DNA of 64,000 nucleotides from the NCBI RefSeq assembly GCF_900188485.1, contig NZ_FZPH01000006.1, positions 90,040 to 154,039 of the forward strand. The letters run 5' to 3'. Position 1 is the first letter of the stretch. Each line of letters starts with the position of its first letter. The notes below the pieces were generated by a model. It had not been told where the DNA came from. It saw only the letters and a program-made list of their open reading frames with translations, and did no database searches. Shown in pieces: positions 45,021 through 53,887 of this stretch. Source of the stretch: Asanoa hainanensis (GTDB lineage Bacteria; Actinomycetota; Actinomycetes; Mycobacteriales; Micromonosporaceae). A program made the position numbers and the translations under genes.

Positions 45021-45872
45021 ATGTGGAATGCCTTGGCGGACGAATCCGCCGGTCAAATCGCGAGCGCGGTTTTCATCGCAGTTCTAGCGTTCATTCTAGG
45101 CACCTTTAGGCGCACAATTGTGCGGCGTATACGCACGAGGGAGACCCGTAGATACTGGAGCTCATTCCGGGCGAGAGGCGTCGCAATCGTTCTCGGCGCC
45201 TTCTCTTCGGAAGATCTACTCTCGCAGCGTTTGGACCGGCCGGTCGACCCTGCTGGGGTTGATAACTTCGAACCATACGGCTTCGTCGGCTTCGGCGAGG
45301 TCCTCGCTATTTTCGCTCTTCTGGAGCATCTGAAGATTCTCGGCCTGGAAGACATCGTCGTCGCTCACGCTGAACAGGTCTCCTCGTTTCAATCCAGAAA
45401 TCTTGTGATCGTCGGAGGACCCGACCCAAACTCGCTGACCGAACTGACAATGCGGCACCTGCAGCTTCCGGTTCGGTTCGAAGACCTAGGGTCCAGAACG
45501 CGGATGCACATAACCTTCTCCCATAACAGCGCCGACGCCTCGGCCGCGGAAGAGAAGGCTTACGATCCGATGTTCCTACCTGGCAAGCCAGGCCAGCTAG
45601 GCCAAGACTACGGATTTGTCGCCCAGGTTTCCAGTCCATTCTCTGAAGACTGTCGGGCCGTTCTTCTGGTTGGTGTGTATGGTGCGGCAATATCGGCCGC
45701 GGCCCGACTCGTAACGTCGGGCCATGGCGTGAGTCGAATGAGTAAGGTCAATGACGGAAGATGCCTCGCTGTCTTTCGAACCTACGTGGGCAGGAACGGG
45801 GCGGTCTCGTCACCGACAATTGAGCGCATACAGCCTCTGCGCGAACCACGTGAGTCCGAACAAAATGGCTGA
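45021..45872 (+). CDS. Membrane protein with C-terminal domain shared with the XRE regulator
   Basis: A 283-residue protein. One N-terminal membrane helix (IASAVFIAVLAFILGTF) and a basic segment are followed by a soluble domain: FEPYGFVGFGEVLAIFALLEHL, RNLVIVGGPDPNSLTELTMRHLQLPVRF and DYGFVAQVSSPFSEDCRAVLLVGVYGAAISAAARLVT. These correspond in order to FADVDSLVELHGY, THLVLLGGVDFNDVI...LGVPVR and AHFCRGPNPYNVLRTVTVCNGMFGRGVYGAVRALT of the XRE protein at 40964. TATTGT lies 6 nt before ATG 45021. Lower GC than average. Function unknown. Confidence 0.7.
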   Translation: MWNALADESAGQIASAVFIAVLAFILGTFRRTIVRRIRTRETRRYWSSFRARGVAIVLGAFSSEDLLSQRLDRPVDPAGVDNFEPYGFVGFGEVLAIFALLEHLKILGLEDIVVAHAEQVSSFQSRNLVIVGGPDPNSLTELTMRHLQLPVRFEDLGSRTRMHITFSHNSADASAAEEKAYDPMFLPGKPGQLGQDYGFVAQVSSPFSEDCRAVLLVGVYGAAISAAARLVTSGHGVSRMSKVNDGRCLAVFRTYVGRNGAVSSPTIERIQPLREPRESEQNG

Positions 45873-46017
45873 GCCGGCCAGCCCTGTTCACGCACATGTC
45901 TGGTCGTAAAGGGCAACCTGGGTGTTTCCACCTCTGGCGAAACTTGCCGCATCACGCCGTCTTCGGGCCGGGCCTAGCGCTGCGACCTCGTCACCGTGTA
46001 GAAACGGGTCGATGTGA

Positions 46018-46029
46018 GAGAGCGCTCTC
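46018..46029. promoter_or_regulatory. LacI-type operator GAGAGCGCTCTC
   Basis: Perfect 12-bp palindrome with central CG, 27 nt before ATG 46057. It matches the core of sites upstream of the 59.8-62.5 kb gene. A leader motif CCCCGTTAAGGCAGG (46039-46053) follows; nearly the same sequence precedes the other gene. Confidence 0.75.
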
Positions 46030-46056
46030 ACGTCCCGTCCCCGTTAAGGCAGGTCG

Positions 46057-47817
46057 ATGAGAAACGTCCGTTTCCTCGCAGCCGCCGCCACGGCGGTCAC
46101 GTTGACGGCTGCTGGCGTACTCGCCGTACCCGGCAGCGCCGCCGCGCATCGTGGTGGGCCCGATTTCGGTCCTAACGTCTTCGTCTACGACCCCAGCACG
46201 CCGGCCGCTGAGATCCAGGCCAAGTTCGACGAGCTGTTCGCCCAGCAAGAGAAGAACGAGATGGGCACCAACCGGTACGCGGTGCTCTTCAAGCCCGGCC
46301 ACTACGACGTGAACGCCCGGCTCGGCTACTACACCACCGTCTCCGGGCTCGGCCGCAACCCCGCCGACGTCGACATCACCGGGGCCGTGCGGGTCGTCGG
46401 CCAGGTCAACCCCAACGTGCCCGGTGGTGTCTCGGCCCTGACCAACTTCTGGCGGTCGGCCGAGAACTTCACGGTGACCCCGACCGACTGGTCCAACCAG
46501 TGGGCGGTGTCGCAGGCGTCGCCGATGCGACGCGTACACGTCAAAGGGATCCTCTGGTTGGAGCCGGGGAACGGGGGTTACTCCAGCGGCGGGTTCATCG
46601 CCAACTCCAAGGTGGACGGCATCACCATCAACGGGTCGCAGCAGCAGTGGCTGACCCGCGACAGCGAGCTCGGCGACGTCTGGACCAACGGCGTGTGGAA
46701 CCAGGTGTTCTCGGGCGTCACGGGCGCGCCGCCGACCGGCTTCCCGAACCCGCCCTACACCACGCTGGCCAGCAGCCCGGTCAGTCGCGAGAAGCCCTAC
46801 CTGTTCGTCGACGAACGCGGGAAGTACCGGGTCTTCGTGCCCGCGCTGCAACACGACACAGCCGGCACCACCTGGTCCGACGGCAGCGAGCGCGGCGACT
46901 CCATCTCGATCGACGACTTCTTCGTCGCCAAGCCCAGCGACAGCGCGGCGCGGATCAACCTGGCTCTCGCCCTGGGCAAGAACCTGCTGCTCACCCCCGG
47001 CGTCTACCACCTCGACCGGCCGCTGCGGGTGCTGCACAAGAACACCGTCGTGCTCGGGCTCGGCATGCCCAGCCTGGCTCCGGACACCGGCGAGGCGGCG
47101 CTGAAGATCGCCGACGTCGACGGGGTCAAGGTGGCGGGGGTGCTGGTCGACGCCGGCGCACGGGAGTCCGACACGCTGATCGAGGTCGGATCCCGGTTCT
47201 CGCGGGCCGACCACTCGCGGAACCCGACCTCGCTGCAGGACGTGTTCATCCGGATCGGTGGGCCGTGGGTCGGCCGGGCTCGCACGAGCATGGTGGTCAA
47301 CAGCGACGACACGATCCTGGAGAACATCTGGGCGTGGCGGGGCGACCACGGCAACGGCATCGGCTGGACGCAGAACACCGCGGATGTGGGCGTCGTGGTC
47401 AACGGCGACGACGTCACCGCGTACGGCCTGTTCGTCGAGCACTACCAGAAGTGGCAGACGATCTGGAACGGCGAGCGTGGCCGGACGATCTTCTACCAGA
47501 GCGAAATGCCGTACGACCCGCCGAGCCAGGCGGCGTGGACCAGTCCGACCGGCAACGGGTGGGCTTCGTACAAGGTCGCGCCGTCGGTCCGTCGCCACGA
47601 GGCGTGGGGGCTGGGCGTGTACTCGTACTTCAACCAGGGCGTCGACATCCGGGCCGCGCGCGGCATCGAGGTGCCGGACCGACCCGGGGTGCGGTTCCAC
47701 AACATGATCACCGTCTTCCTGGACGGCAGCGGTGGGATCGAACGCACGATCAATGACGCGGGTACGCCGTGCGTGGGCTCGTTCAGCACGAGCGCACTGA
47801 CGGAGTATCCGGCCTGA
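46057..47817 (+). CDS. Secreted beta-helix carbohydrate-active protein
   Basis: A 586-residue exported protein with signal peptide MRNVRFLAAAATAVTLTAAGVLAVPGSAAA. The mature part starts with FGPNVFVYDPSTPAAEIQAKFDELFAQQE and is a right-handed beta-helix-like domain with runs such as NTVVLGLGMPSLAPDTGEAALKIADVDGVKVAGVLVDAG and ENIWAWRGDHGNGIGW. Databases often label this family coagulation factor 5/8-type or adenylyl cyclase; the latter is not supported by the sequence. I expect a glycan-degrading enzyme, possibly GH87-like, but no catalytic assignment is firm. It is homologous along its whole length to the catalytic part of the 59806-62475 gene and shares its operator and leader motif. Confidence 0.8.
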   Translation: MRNVRFLAAAATAVTLTAAGVLAVPGSAAAHRGGPDFGPNVFVYDPSTPAAEIQAKFDELFAQQEKNEMGTNRYAVLFKPGHYDVNARLGYYTTVSGLGRNPADVDITGAVRVVGQVNPNVPGGVSALTNFWRSAENFTVTPTDWSNQWAVSQASPMRRVHVKGILWLEPGNGGYSSGGFIANSKVDGITINGSQQQWLTRDSELGDVWTNGVWNQVFSGVTGAPPTGFPNPPYTTLASSPVSREKPYLFVDERGKYRVFVPALQHDTAGTTWSDGSERGDSISIDDFFVAKPSDSAARINLALALGKNLLLTPGVYHLDRPLRVLHKNTVVLGLGMPSLAPDTGEAALKIADVDGVKVAGVLVDAGARESDTLIEVGSRFSRADHSRNPTSLQDVFIRIGGPWVGRARTSMVVNSDDTILENIWAWRGDHGNGIGWTQNTADVGVVVNGDDVTAYGLFVEHYQKWQTIWNGERGRTIFYQSEMPYDPPSQAAWTSPTGNGWASYKVAPSVRRHEAWGLGVYSYFNQGVDIRAARGIEVPDRPGVRFHNMITVFLDGSGGIERTINDAGTPCVGSFSTSALTEYPA

Positions 47818-47819
47818 CC

Positions 47820-47860
47820 GGCACGAGGGCTCGCGCGGACCGGGCGCGAGCCCTCGTGCC
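47820..47860 (+). terminator. Terminator of the secreted beta-helix gene
   Basis: Perfect 17-bp inverted repeat (47820-47836 / 47844-47860, 7-nt loop) starting 3 nt after the stop. Confidence 0.9.
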
Positions 47861-47925
47861 TCAACTCGCTCGAAGACTTCGTCACCGGATGTGCGAGGCA
47901 CGGGCCCCGCAGACCTCCGAACGCG

Positions 47926-47958
47926 CGAGGGCCCGCGCCGAACCGGCGCGGGCCCTCG
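47926..47958 (-). terminator. Terminator of the MFS transporter gene
   Basis: Perfect 15-bp inverted repeat (47926-47940 / 47944-47958, 3-nt loop) 12 nt beyond the MFS stop on the minus strand. A second terminator, 66 nt away, serves the convergent gene. Confidence 0.88.
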
Positions 47959-47970
47959 TCGTTCCCCCGA

Positions 47971-49437
47971 TCAGACCGTGACTACCGCCCGGTCTTCGAT
48001 CTCGTCCTCCTCGTCGACCGCGACCGGCTGGTTCTTGAGCCCCGGCAGCAGCCAGACGGTGAGCAGCGCACCCAGCGCGGCCAGTCCGGCGCCGGCCAGC
48101 AGGGCCAGCTGGAAGCCGTCCGTGGCCGCCACGCCCGGGTTGTTGCCGCTGGTCAGCGACGACGTGGTGGCCGCCGTGGCGACCGCGACCGTGATCGCCA
48201 GGCCGATCGACGCGCCGACCTGCTGGGTGGTGTTGATCAGGCCGGACGCGAGGCCCGACTCGTCGCGCCGGGCACCGGCCGTGGCGGCCAGGGTGACCGG
48301 GATGAACATCAGCGCACCACCGACGCCGGCCAGCAGCGAGGGCCCGAGCAGCTCGGTCCAGTAGCTGCCCTGTGCCGTCAGCAGCGACAGCCAGACCAGC
48401 GAGCCGGCGGTGAGCACCATGCCGATCACCAGCGGCGTCTTGAAGCCGAACCTGGTGACCCAACGCGAGGTCAGCCCGGCGAACGCGATCAGCGTGATCG
48501 CGAACGGAAGCTGGCCGAAGCCGGCCTTGATCGGGCTGTAGCCCCAGACCTGCTGCATGAACAGCGTCAACACGAAGAACATCGGGAACACCGCGCCGGT
48601 GACCAGCAGCGCGATCAGGTTGGCGCTGCGCAGCGTCTTCTGGCGGAAGACGTGCATCGGCACCAGCGGGTGCTTGGCCCGCGTCTCGATCACGACGAAG
48701 GCGACCAGCAGGGCGATCGCGATCGCGCCGGAGGCCAGGGTCTGCGCCGCGAGCCAGCCGGCGTTGTTGCCGTCGACCAGCGCGTACACGCCGAGGGCCA
48801 GACCCGCGGTGACGGTGATCGCGCCCATGACGTCGAAGCCGCTGGCGGTGACCCGGTCCCGGGCAGCGGGCAGCAGCCGCGGCGCGAGAGCCAGCGCGGC
48901 GATGCCGATCGGCACGTTGACCCAGAGGACGGCTTCCCAACCGATCCATTCGGTGAGTACGCCGCCGAGGATCGAGCCGGCCGCACCACCGGCGCCGGCG
49001 ACCGCGCCCCAGACACCCAGCGCGCGGTTGCGCTCGGGGCCGGCGGCGAAGATCGTCATGAGCAGCGACAGTGCTGCCGGTGCGACCAGTGCGGCGCCGA
49101 GGCCCTGCGCGGCGCGGGCGGCCACCAGCATCCCCGGAGCCTGCGCGAGGCCGCCGACGATGGACGCGGCGACGAAGAGCCCGAGGCCGGCCATGAACAT
49201 CCGGCGTCTGCCGAGGATGTCGCTGACCCGGCCGCCGAGCAGCAGGAACCCGCCGAAGGTCAGCGTGTATGCGTTGGTCACCCAGGACAGCGAGTCCTGG
49301 GAGAAGTTGAGCTCACGGCCGATCGACGGAAGCGCGACGTTGACGATCGACGCGTCGAGGACCAGGACGAATTGGGTAACCGCGAGCAGGGCGAGAGCCC
49401 AGGTCTTGTGCGGCGTGGCACCTTCCGCGCGACTCAT
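47971..49437 (-). CDS. MFS transporter, DHA2 (14-TM) drug exporter family
   Basis: A 488-residue transporter with about 14 hydrophobic helices, motif D1-like LDASIVNVALPSIGREL in helix 1 and motif A GGRVSDILGRRRMF. This is the DHA2 family (EmrB/QacA-like proton antiporters). A TetR gene is divergent, with an operator between. ATG 49437 precedes the family N-terminus MSRAEG...LALLAVTQFVLVLD. Confidence 0.93.
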   Translation of the reverse strand: MSRAEGATPHKTWALALLAVTQFVLVLDASIVNVALPSIGRELNFSQDSLSWVTNAYTLTFGGFLLLGGRVSDILGRRRMFMAGLGLFVAASIVGGLAQAPGMLVAARAAQGLGAALVAPAALSLLMTIFAAGPERNRALGVWGAVAGAGGAAGSILGGVLTEWIGWEAVLWVNVPIGIAALALAPRLLPAARDRVTASGFDVMGAITVTAGLALGVYALVDGNNAGWLAAQTLASGAIAIALLVAFVVIETRAKHPLVPMHVFRQKTLRSANLIALLVTGAVFPMFFVLTLFMQQVWGYSPIKAGFGQLPFAITLIAFAGLTSRWVTRFGFKTPLVIGMVLTAGSLVWLSLLTAQGSYWTELLGPSLLAGVGGALMFIPVTLAATAGARRDESGLASGLINTTQQVGASIGLAITVAVATAATTSSLTSGNNPGVAATDGFQLALLAGAGLAALGALLTVWLLPGLKNQPVAVDEEDEIEDRAVVTV

Positions 49438-49484
49438 CAGCGCGATCCCCCCGAGGTGGTATGCAAGTGGAAGTCGAATTCCGC

Positions 49485-49510
49485 TTCCGGTAAGCTTCGA
49501 ACTTACGGAA
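49485..49510. promoter_or_regulatory. Operator between MFS and TetR genes
   Basis: Inverted repeat TTCCGGTAAG-CTTCGAA-CTTACGGAA with one extra base in the left arm. GGAATCGAGATTCC next to it forms another inverted repeat. Likely binding site(s) of the divergent TetR regulator. Confidence 0.6.
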
Positions 49511-49552
49511 TCGAGATTCCGGTTGTCAATCGGATTCGGTAGGATCAGCGTG

Positions 49553-50173
49553 ATGACCACCACAGCCCAGCCCGGCCAGCCCGCGGTGGCGAGAAGCCTT
49601 CGCCCCGTGCTGGCCGGCGCACCCCGACCGATGCGCGGCGACGCTGCCCGCAATCGCGCCCGGGTGCTCGACGCCGCTCGTGCCGCCTTCGCCGAAGACG
49701 GCGCCGAGGTCCAGATGGAGCAGATCGCCAGACGCGCCGGGGTGGGCGTCGGCACGCTCTACCGCAACTTCCCCACCAAGCAGGCGCTGATCAACGAGCT
49801 GGCGCAGCGTTGGATGGACGAGCGGGTCGAAATCGCCAACGAGGCCCTCTCGATGCCCGACCCGGCCGAGGCGTTCGGCTGGTTCGTCCGCCGCACAGCG
49901 GAAGACATGGCCGGCGACGCGGGGCTGTGCCACATGTTCGGCGAGTTCTCGGGCGGCAACTGCGGCGATCTGCCGGACCTCCTGGTGGAACGCACCGAGA
50001 TCCTGCTCGAGCGCGCCCGCGAAGCCGGAGCGGTCCGCGCCGACGTCAGCGTCAGCGACTTCCAGGCGATCCTGGGTGGGCTGTCGGCGGCGATCGCCCA
50101 GACCGAGAAGTGGGAGCTCTTCGCCGAAATGCTGGTCACCGGCCTCCGCGCCCCGGCCGCGCCCTGCCCGTAG
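49553..50173 (+). CDS. TetR-family regulator of the MFS exporter
   Basis: A 206-residue TetR protein: ARVLDAARAAFAEDGAEVQMEQIARRAGVGVGTLYRNFPTKQALINELA is the DNA-binding domain. Divergent from the DHA2 exporter with operators in between. TAGGAT ends 7 nt before ATG 49553. The C-terminal domain resembles the SCO1712/PfmR-like TetR_C group of actinomycetes only loosely. Confidence 0.9.
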   Translation: MTTTAQPGQPAVARSLRPVLAGAPRPMRGDAARNRARVLDAARAAFAEDGAEVQMEQIARRAGVGVGTLYRNFPTKQALINELAQRWMDERVEIANEALSMPDPAEAFGWFVRRTAEDMAGDAGLCHMFGEFSGGNCGDLPDLLVERTEILLERAREAGAVRADVSVSDFQAILGGLSAAIAQTEKWELFAEMLVTGLRAPAAPCP

Positions 50174-50333
50174 GGCAGGTGCCGGGCCGTTCTTCGTCAG
50201 GCCGGGCGCCTTGGACACCCGACCACCACCGCCGCACGGCCGCGATGCGAGGCGCCGCACAGTGCGCGGATCGGCCGAACAGCATCGGTCGCCGCCGCCA
50301 CAAGGCTGGCGATCCCCGCGTTCGGACAGGGCC

Positions 50334-50693
50334 TTAGGATCCGGCCAGCTCGACCCGCAGGGTGCAATCCCGTGCCGAGCGCGCGACCATCTCCCTGGTT
50401 CCGCTCTGACCCGCGTACTTCGCCCGGTAGGCCGCGTCCACCGCGTTCAGGGTCGGTTCGTCGGCGACCAGGGCGACGCCGGCCTCGTACCTGTGCCCGG
50501 GGTCGACGAACGCGACGTGACCTGAGCGGACCGCCCGCCGGTACCACTTCGACTCCGGTCCGTAGCCGCTGCGTACGTAGGGCACCCCGGACACGACGAC
50601 CACCCAGATCGGCGTTTCTATCTCGCCGCCCGCGCGGGTCTCGGTCGCGATGCGCGCCACCCCGGTCTTCGCGAAATAGTCCAAATCAGTCAC
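50334..50693 (-). CDS. DUF2255 family protein
   Basis: A 119-residue protein matching DUF2255: TPIWVVVVSGVPYVRSGYGPESKWYRRAV and VDAAYRAKYAG. The fold resembles small flavin/nitroreductase-like split barrels, but function is unknown. GTG 50693 has TACGCT 6 nt upstream. Situated 27 nt downstream of the LtrA gene on the same strand. Confidence 0.82.
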   Translation of the reverse strand: MTDLDYFAKTGVARIATETRAGGEIETPIWVVVVSGVPYVRSGYGPESKWYRRAVRSGHVAFVDPGHRYEAGVALVADEPTLNAVDAAYRAKYAGQSGTREMVARSARDCTLRVELAGS

Positions 50694-50719
50694 GAATCCA
50701 GCGTACGGCGGTCCGCCGG

Positions 50720-51865
50720 TCAGCGGCCGAACGTGTGCAGGTTGGTGCTTCGCGAGCGGATCAGGTCCGGTAGGTCCTCGATGATCAGGCTGATCGCCAT
50801 GATGACGAAGATCGCGCCGGCCTGGGCGGTGGCGTCGACGCGGCCGATGAAGACGGTGAGCAGCACCAGCGCCGCTCCGACCAGCCGGTGCGGCACACCG
50901 TGCGCGATGCCCAGGATCACCAGGAACACGGCGTGGCCGACCAGGAACAGCGCCGCGCCGGCCGCGAGCGCCGCCGCACCGCTCCACTCCAGCGGCTCGA
51001 ACGCGGCCGGGATCGCCTCCTTGATGCCCGCGGAGAACAGCACGATGCCGACGACCATCGGGAAATGGGCGTACCCGAACGCCCAGATCGCGATCCAGGC
51101 CCGGCGGCCCGCGTCGGCGATGCCGCTCAGGGCCGCTACCGAACGCTCGTCGTCGCCGGCGAAGTACGCCCACCAGAAGTAGTAGGCCACGCAGAGCCCG
51201 AGCAGCGCGAGCAGCAGCGACGAACCGGAGAGCTCGACGCCCGCGAAACCGAGCCCGATGGAGACGATCGACTCGCCGATCACGATGATCATGATCAGCC
51301 CGTGACGCTCGACGAAGTGGCCGGCGATGAGCGAGACGCCGCCGAGGTGGCGGAGGAACGGGATTACGAACTGCACCACGAGCGCGCCGCCCCACCAGGC
51401 GGCCCGCTGATCGTCGGGCAGCAGGCCGCCGGCCAGCACCAGCCCCGCCGACACGAGGTTGAGTGGTGCGAAGCCCAGCGCCGCACGGAACGCCGTCGGA
51501 CCCGCCGAGTGCAGGAACAGCACGCTGTGCGCCAGCGTGACCAGCAGATACCCCACGCCGAACGCCCAGCCGGTGTCGCCGAACGCCTCCGGGATCGCCA
51601 GCGCGATGATCAGGAAGCCGGCCATCCCGACCAGCAGCATGGTGCGCCGGAACGTGCTCGTCGGTGCCACGGCGTTGGTGAGCCAGGCGTACGCCGAGTA
51701 CATCCACCAGATCAGCGCCAGCACCAGCACCGTCTCGCCGAGCGCGGCCCAGCCGAGCTCGTCGGCGAGCGTGTCGGTGAGCTGCATGACCGTGAACACG
51801 ACCACGAGGTCGAAGAACAGTTCCAGGGTGGTGACGCGAACGCTCGGCTCGACCGGTGTCGTCAT
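50720..51865 (-). CDS. Low temperature requirement protein A (LtrA) family membrane protein
   Basis: A 381-residue protein with about ten to twelve hydrophobic helices. The N-terminal VTTLELFFDLVVVFTVMQLT and central FVERHGLIMIIVIGESIVSIGLG are the LtrA signatures. LtrA was named from a Listeria cold-growth mutant; biochemical function is unknown. TAGCGT 7 nt before the ATG suggests its own leaderless transcript. Confidence 0.9.
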   Translation of the reverse strand: MTTPVEPSVRVTTLELFFDLVVVFTVMQLTDTLADELGWAALGETVLVLALIWWMYSAYAWLTNAVAPTSTFRRTMLLVGMAGFLIIALAIPEAFGDTGWAFGVGYLLVTLAHSVLFLHSAGPTAFRAALGFAPLNLVSAGLVLAGGLLPDDQRAAWWGGALVVQFVIPFLRHLGGVSLIAGHFVERHGLIMIIVIGESIVSIGLGFAGVELSGSSLLLALLGLCVAYYFWWAYFAGDDERSVAALSGIADAGRRAWIAIWAFGYAHFPMVVGIVLFSAGIKEAIPAAFEPLEWSGAAALAAGAALFLVGHAVFLVILGIAHGVPHRLVGAALVLLTVFIGRVDATAQAGAIFVIMAISLIIEDLPDLIRSRSTNLHTFGR

Positions 51866-51875
51866 CCCGCGAACG

Positions 51876-52541
51876 CTAGGTCAAACCGGCATCCTGCGCG
51901 AGAAGCGCCACCTGCACGCGGTTGTTGAGGTCGAGCTTGGTGAGCATCCGGGTCATGTGCGCCTTGACCGTGGCCACGCTCATGAACAGCTCGGCGCCGA
52001 TCTCCGCATTGGACTTGCCGCGCCCGACCGCGACGGCGACCTCGATCTCCCGCTCGCTGAGCCGGGCGAGCAGCTCCCGGGAACGGTTGCGGCGGGCGTC
52101 GACGCCATCGTCGGCCACGTGGGCGATCAGCCGGCGGGTCACCCGGGGCGAGAGGATCGGTTCACCCGCGGCGACCCGGCGTACGGCCTGGACGATCTCC
52201 GCCGGCGGGGTGTCCTTGAGCAGGAAACCGCTGGCGCCGGCTCGCAGCGCGCGCAGCACGTACTCGTCCGCCTCGAAGGTCGTCAGCACCAGCACCTCGG
52301 GCGCCCCCGCGACCCGGCGCAGCCGCTCGGTCGCGGTCAGACCGTCCATCTTGGGCATTCGGATGTCCATCAGCACCACGTCGGGCCGGATCTCCGCCAC
52401 CGCCGCCGCGACCTCGCTGCCGTCGGCCGCCTCGCCGACCACGGTCAGCGCCGGCGTGCCGCCGAGGATCATCGAAAGTCCGGCTCGCACGAGCGGATCG
52501 TCGTCGACGATCAACACCCGGACCGGAGGCGAGTCAGTCAT
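51876..52541 (-). CDS. NarL/FixJ-family response regulator
   Basis: A 221-residue response regulator. Receiver phosphorylation site Asp59 (VVLMDIRMPKMDG), switch Thr in LVLTTF, Lys in FLLKD; C-terminal LuxR-type helix-turn-helix LSEREIEVAVAVGRGKSNAEIGAELFMSVATVKAHMTRML. Its ATG overlaps the kinase stop (ATGA), so it is the cognate partner. The ABC exporter divergent to the kinase is the likely target. Confidence 0.93.
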   Translation of the reverse strand: MTDSPPVRVLIVDDDPLVRAGLSMILGGTPALTVVGEAADGSEVAAAVAEIRPDVVLMDIRMPKMDGLTATERLRRVAGAPEVLVLTTFEADEYVLRALRAGASGFLLKDTPPAEIVQAVRRVAAGEPILSPRVTRRLIAHVADDGVDARRNRSRELLARLSEREIEVAVAVGRGKSNAEIGAELFMSVATVKAHMTRMLTKLDLNNRVQVALLAQDAGLT

Positions 52542-53758
52542 GCTGGCCACGGTAGCCAGGCGCGCAGCTCGAAGTCGCCCGTGTCCGTGCGGCCGTGGGT
52601 CAGTCGGCCGCCGGCCAGGCCGGTGCGCTCGACCAGCCCCACGATGCCGGTGCCCGCGCCCGGGATCGAGGCCAGCCCGCCCACCGGTGCCGCGTTGCGC
52701 ACCAGGACGGTCAGGCCGTCGCCGGCCGTGCCCTCGAAGCTGACGTCGACCAGCACCCCGGCGGCGTGCTTGCGGGCGTTGGTCAAACCCTCCTGGACGA
52801 TGCGGTACGCGTTACGACCGACCGCGGCCGGCACGGCCTCGATGTCGTCGACGCGGCAGTCGACCCGCACCTTCATCCCGGCGCCGCGGGACTCCTCGAT
52901 GAGCGCCGTCACATCGGCCAGGGTCGGCTGCGGGCGGATCGGCTCGCCGTCCTCCTCACGGAGCACGCCGATCACCTCGCGCAGGTCCTGGAGCGCCTGG
53001 TGTGCGCTGCTGCGGATCACCGCGGCGGCCTTCGCGACCTCGTCCGGCGGCAGGTCGGGCCGGATCTCCAGCGCACCCGCGTGCAGGCTGAGCAGCGAGA
53101 TGCGGTGGGCGAGCACGTCGTGCATCTCGCGGGCGATCCGGGCGCGCTCCAGGTGCTGGGCCTGGGTCACCCGGAGCTGCTGCTCGGACTCGGCGCGGAC
53201 GGCCCGGTCGTGCAGCGAGACGACGAGCTGGCGGCGGGCCCGGACGAACATCCCCCAGGCGAAGACCGCCGCGGTGGTGATCACGGAGAAGGCGGTGACC
53301 AGCCAGTACGGCAGGTCCGGGTCAGGCCGCCAGGCCAGGAAGATCGGCGAGGTGGCGGCGCTGAGCACGGCGATCGGCGCCGAGATGCCGACCCGGCGGT
53401 GCACGGCGACGGTGAACAGGGTGATCAGCCCGGCGACCGCGGCCGTCAGGGACACGCCCCCGATCGGCACCATGATCAACGCGACGGCGACCGGCCAGCG
53501 GCGGCGGAACCAGAGCAGCCCCGGCGAGGCGATGCCCAGCGAGATATCGAGCCAGCGCGCCCAGAGCGCCAGGCTGTCGTCGTTCCAGACGCTGACGGAG
53601 AAGAGCCCGACCGACACCACGGCCAGCACGAAGATCACCCAGTCGACGACCCAGTCGCGGGTCGAGCGCCGTACCGGCCGCTCTGAATCGAAGGCTCGGA
53701 GCAGGCCGCCCGGCAGCAGGGACGGAATGTCCGGGCCGTCACGGGTTGCCACACTCAT
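52538..53758 (-). CDS. Two-component sensor histidine kinase (HisKA_3)
   Basis: A 406-residue membrane kinase. Five or so hydrophobic helices lie in residues 35-190; the dimerisation/phosphoacceptor segment is ERARIAREMHDVLAHRISLLSLHAGALE (His in EMHD), followed by HATPase with NAYRIVQEGLTNARKHA and GTGIVGLVERTGLAGG. It is the DesK/LiaS-type kinase of the neighbouring response regulator. TACCAT is 6 nt before ATG 53758. Divergent to an ABC exporter. Confidence 0.92.
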   Translation of the reverse strand: MSVATRDGPDIPSLLPGGLLRAFDSERPVRRSTRDWVVDWVIFVLAVVSVGLFSVSVWNDDSLALWARWLDISLGIASPGLLWFRRRWPVAVALIMVPIGGVSLTAAVAGLITLFTVAVHRRVGISAPIAVLSAATSPIFLAWRPDPDLPYWLVTAFSVITTAAVFAWGMFVRARRQLVVSLHDRAVRAESEQQLRVTQAQHLERARIAREMHDVLAHRISLLSLHAGALEIRPDLPPDEVAKAAAVIRSSAHQALQDLREVIGVLREEDGEPIRPQPTLADVTALIEESRGAGMKVRVDCRVDDIEAVPAAVGRNAYRIVQEGLTNARKHAAGVLVDVSFEGTAGDGLTVLVRNAAPVGGLASIPGAGTGIVGLVERTGLAGGRLTHGRTDTGDFELRAWLPWPA

Positions 53759-53887
53759 GATCAAATGGTACGACCACCCGGCGCACTCGGCATCAGACCA
53801 AAGTCGGTATCGGCCGGCTACCTTCGGCGCGCGCCATCGACCTTGGCCCGACGCGCCGGACCACCCGACACCCGCAGTGTTGACGGC

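Noticed and set aside
40300..46000. Defence island with nuclease or toxin effector
   Set aside because: No nuclease, TIR, helicase, reverse transcriptase or abortive-infection domain was found; only novel sensor-like domains and enzymes of unknown role.
46057..47817. Adenylyl cyclase annotation for this family
   Set aside because: No cyclase catalytic motifs; signal peptide and beta-helix pattern point to an extracellular glycan-active protein.
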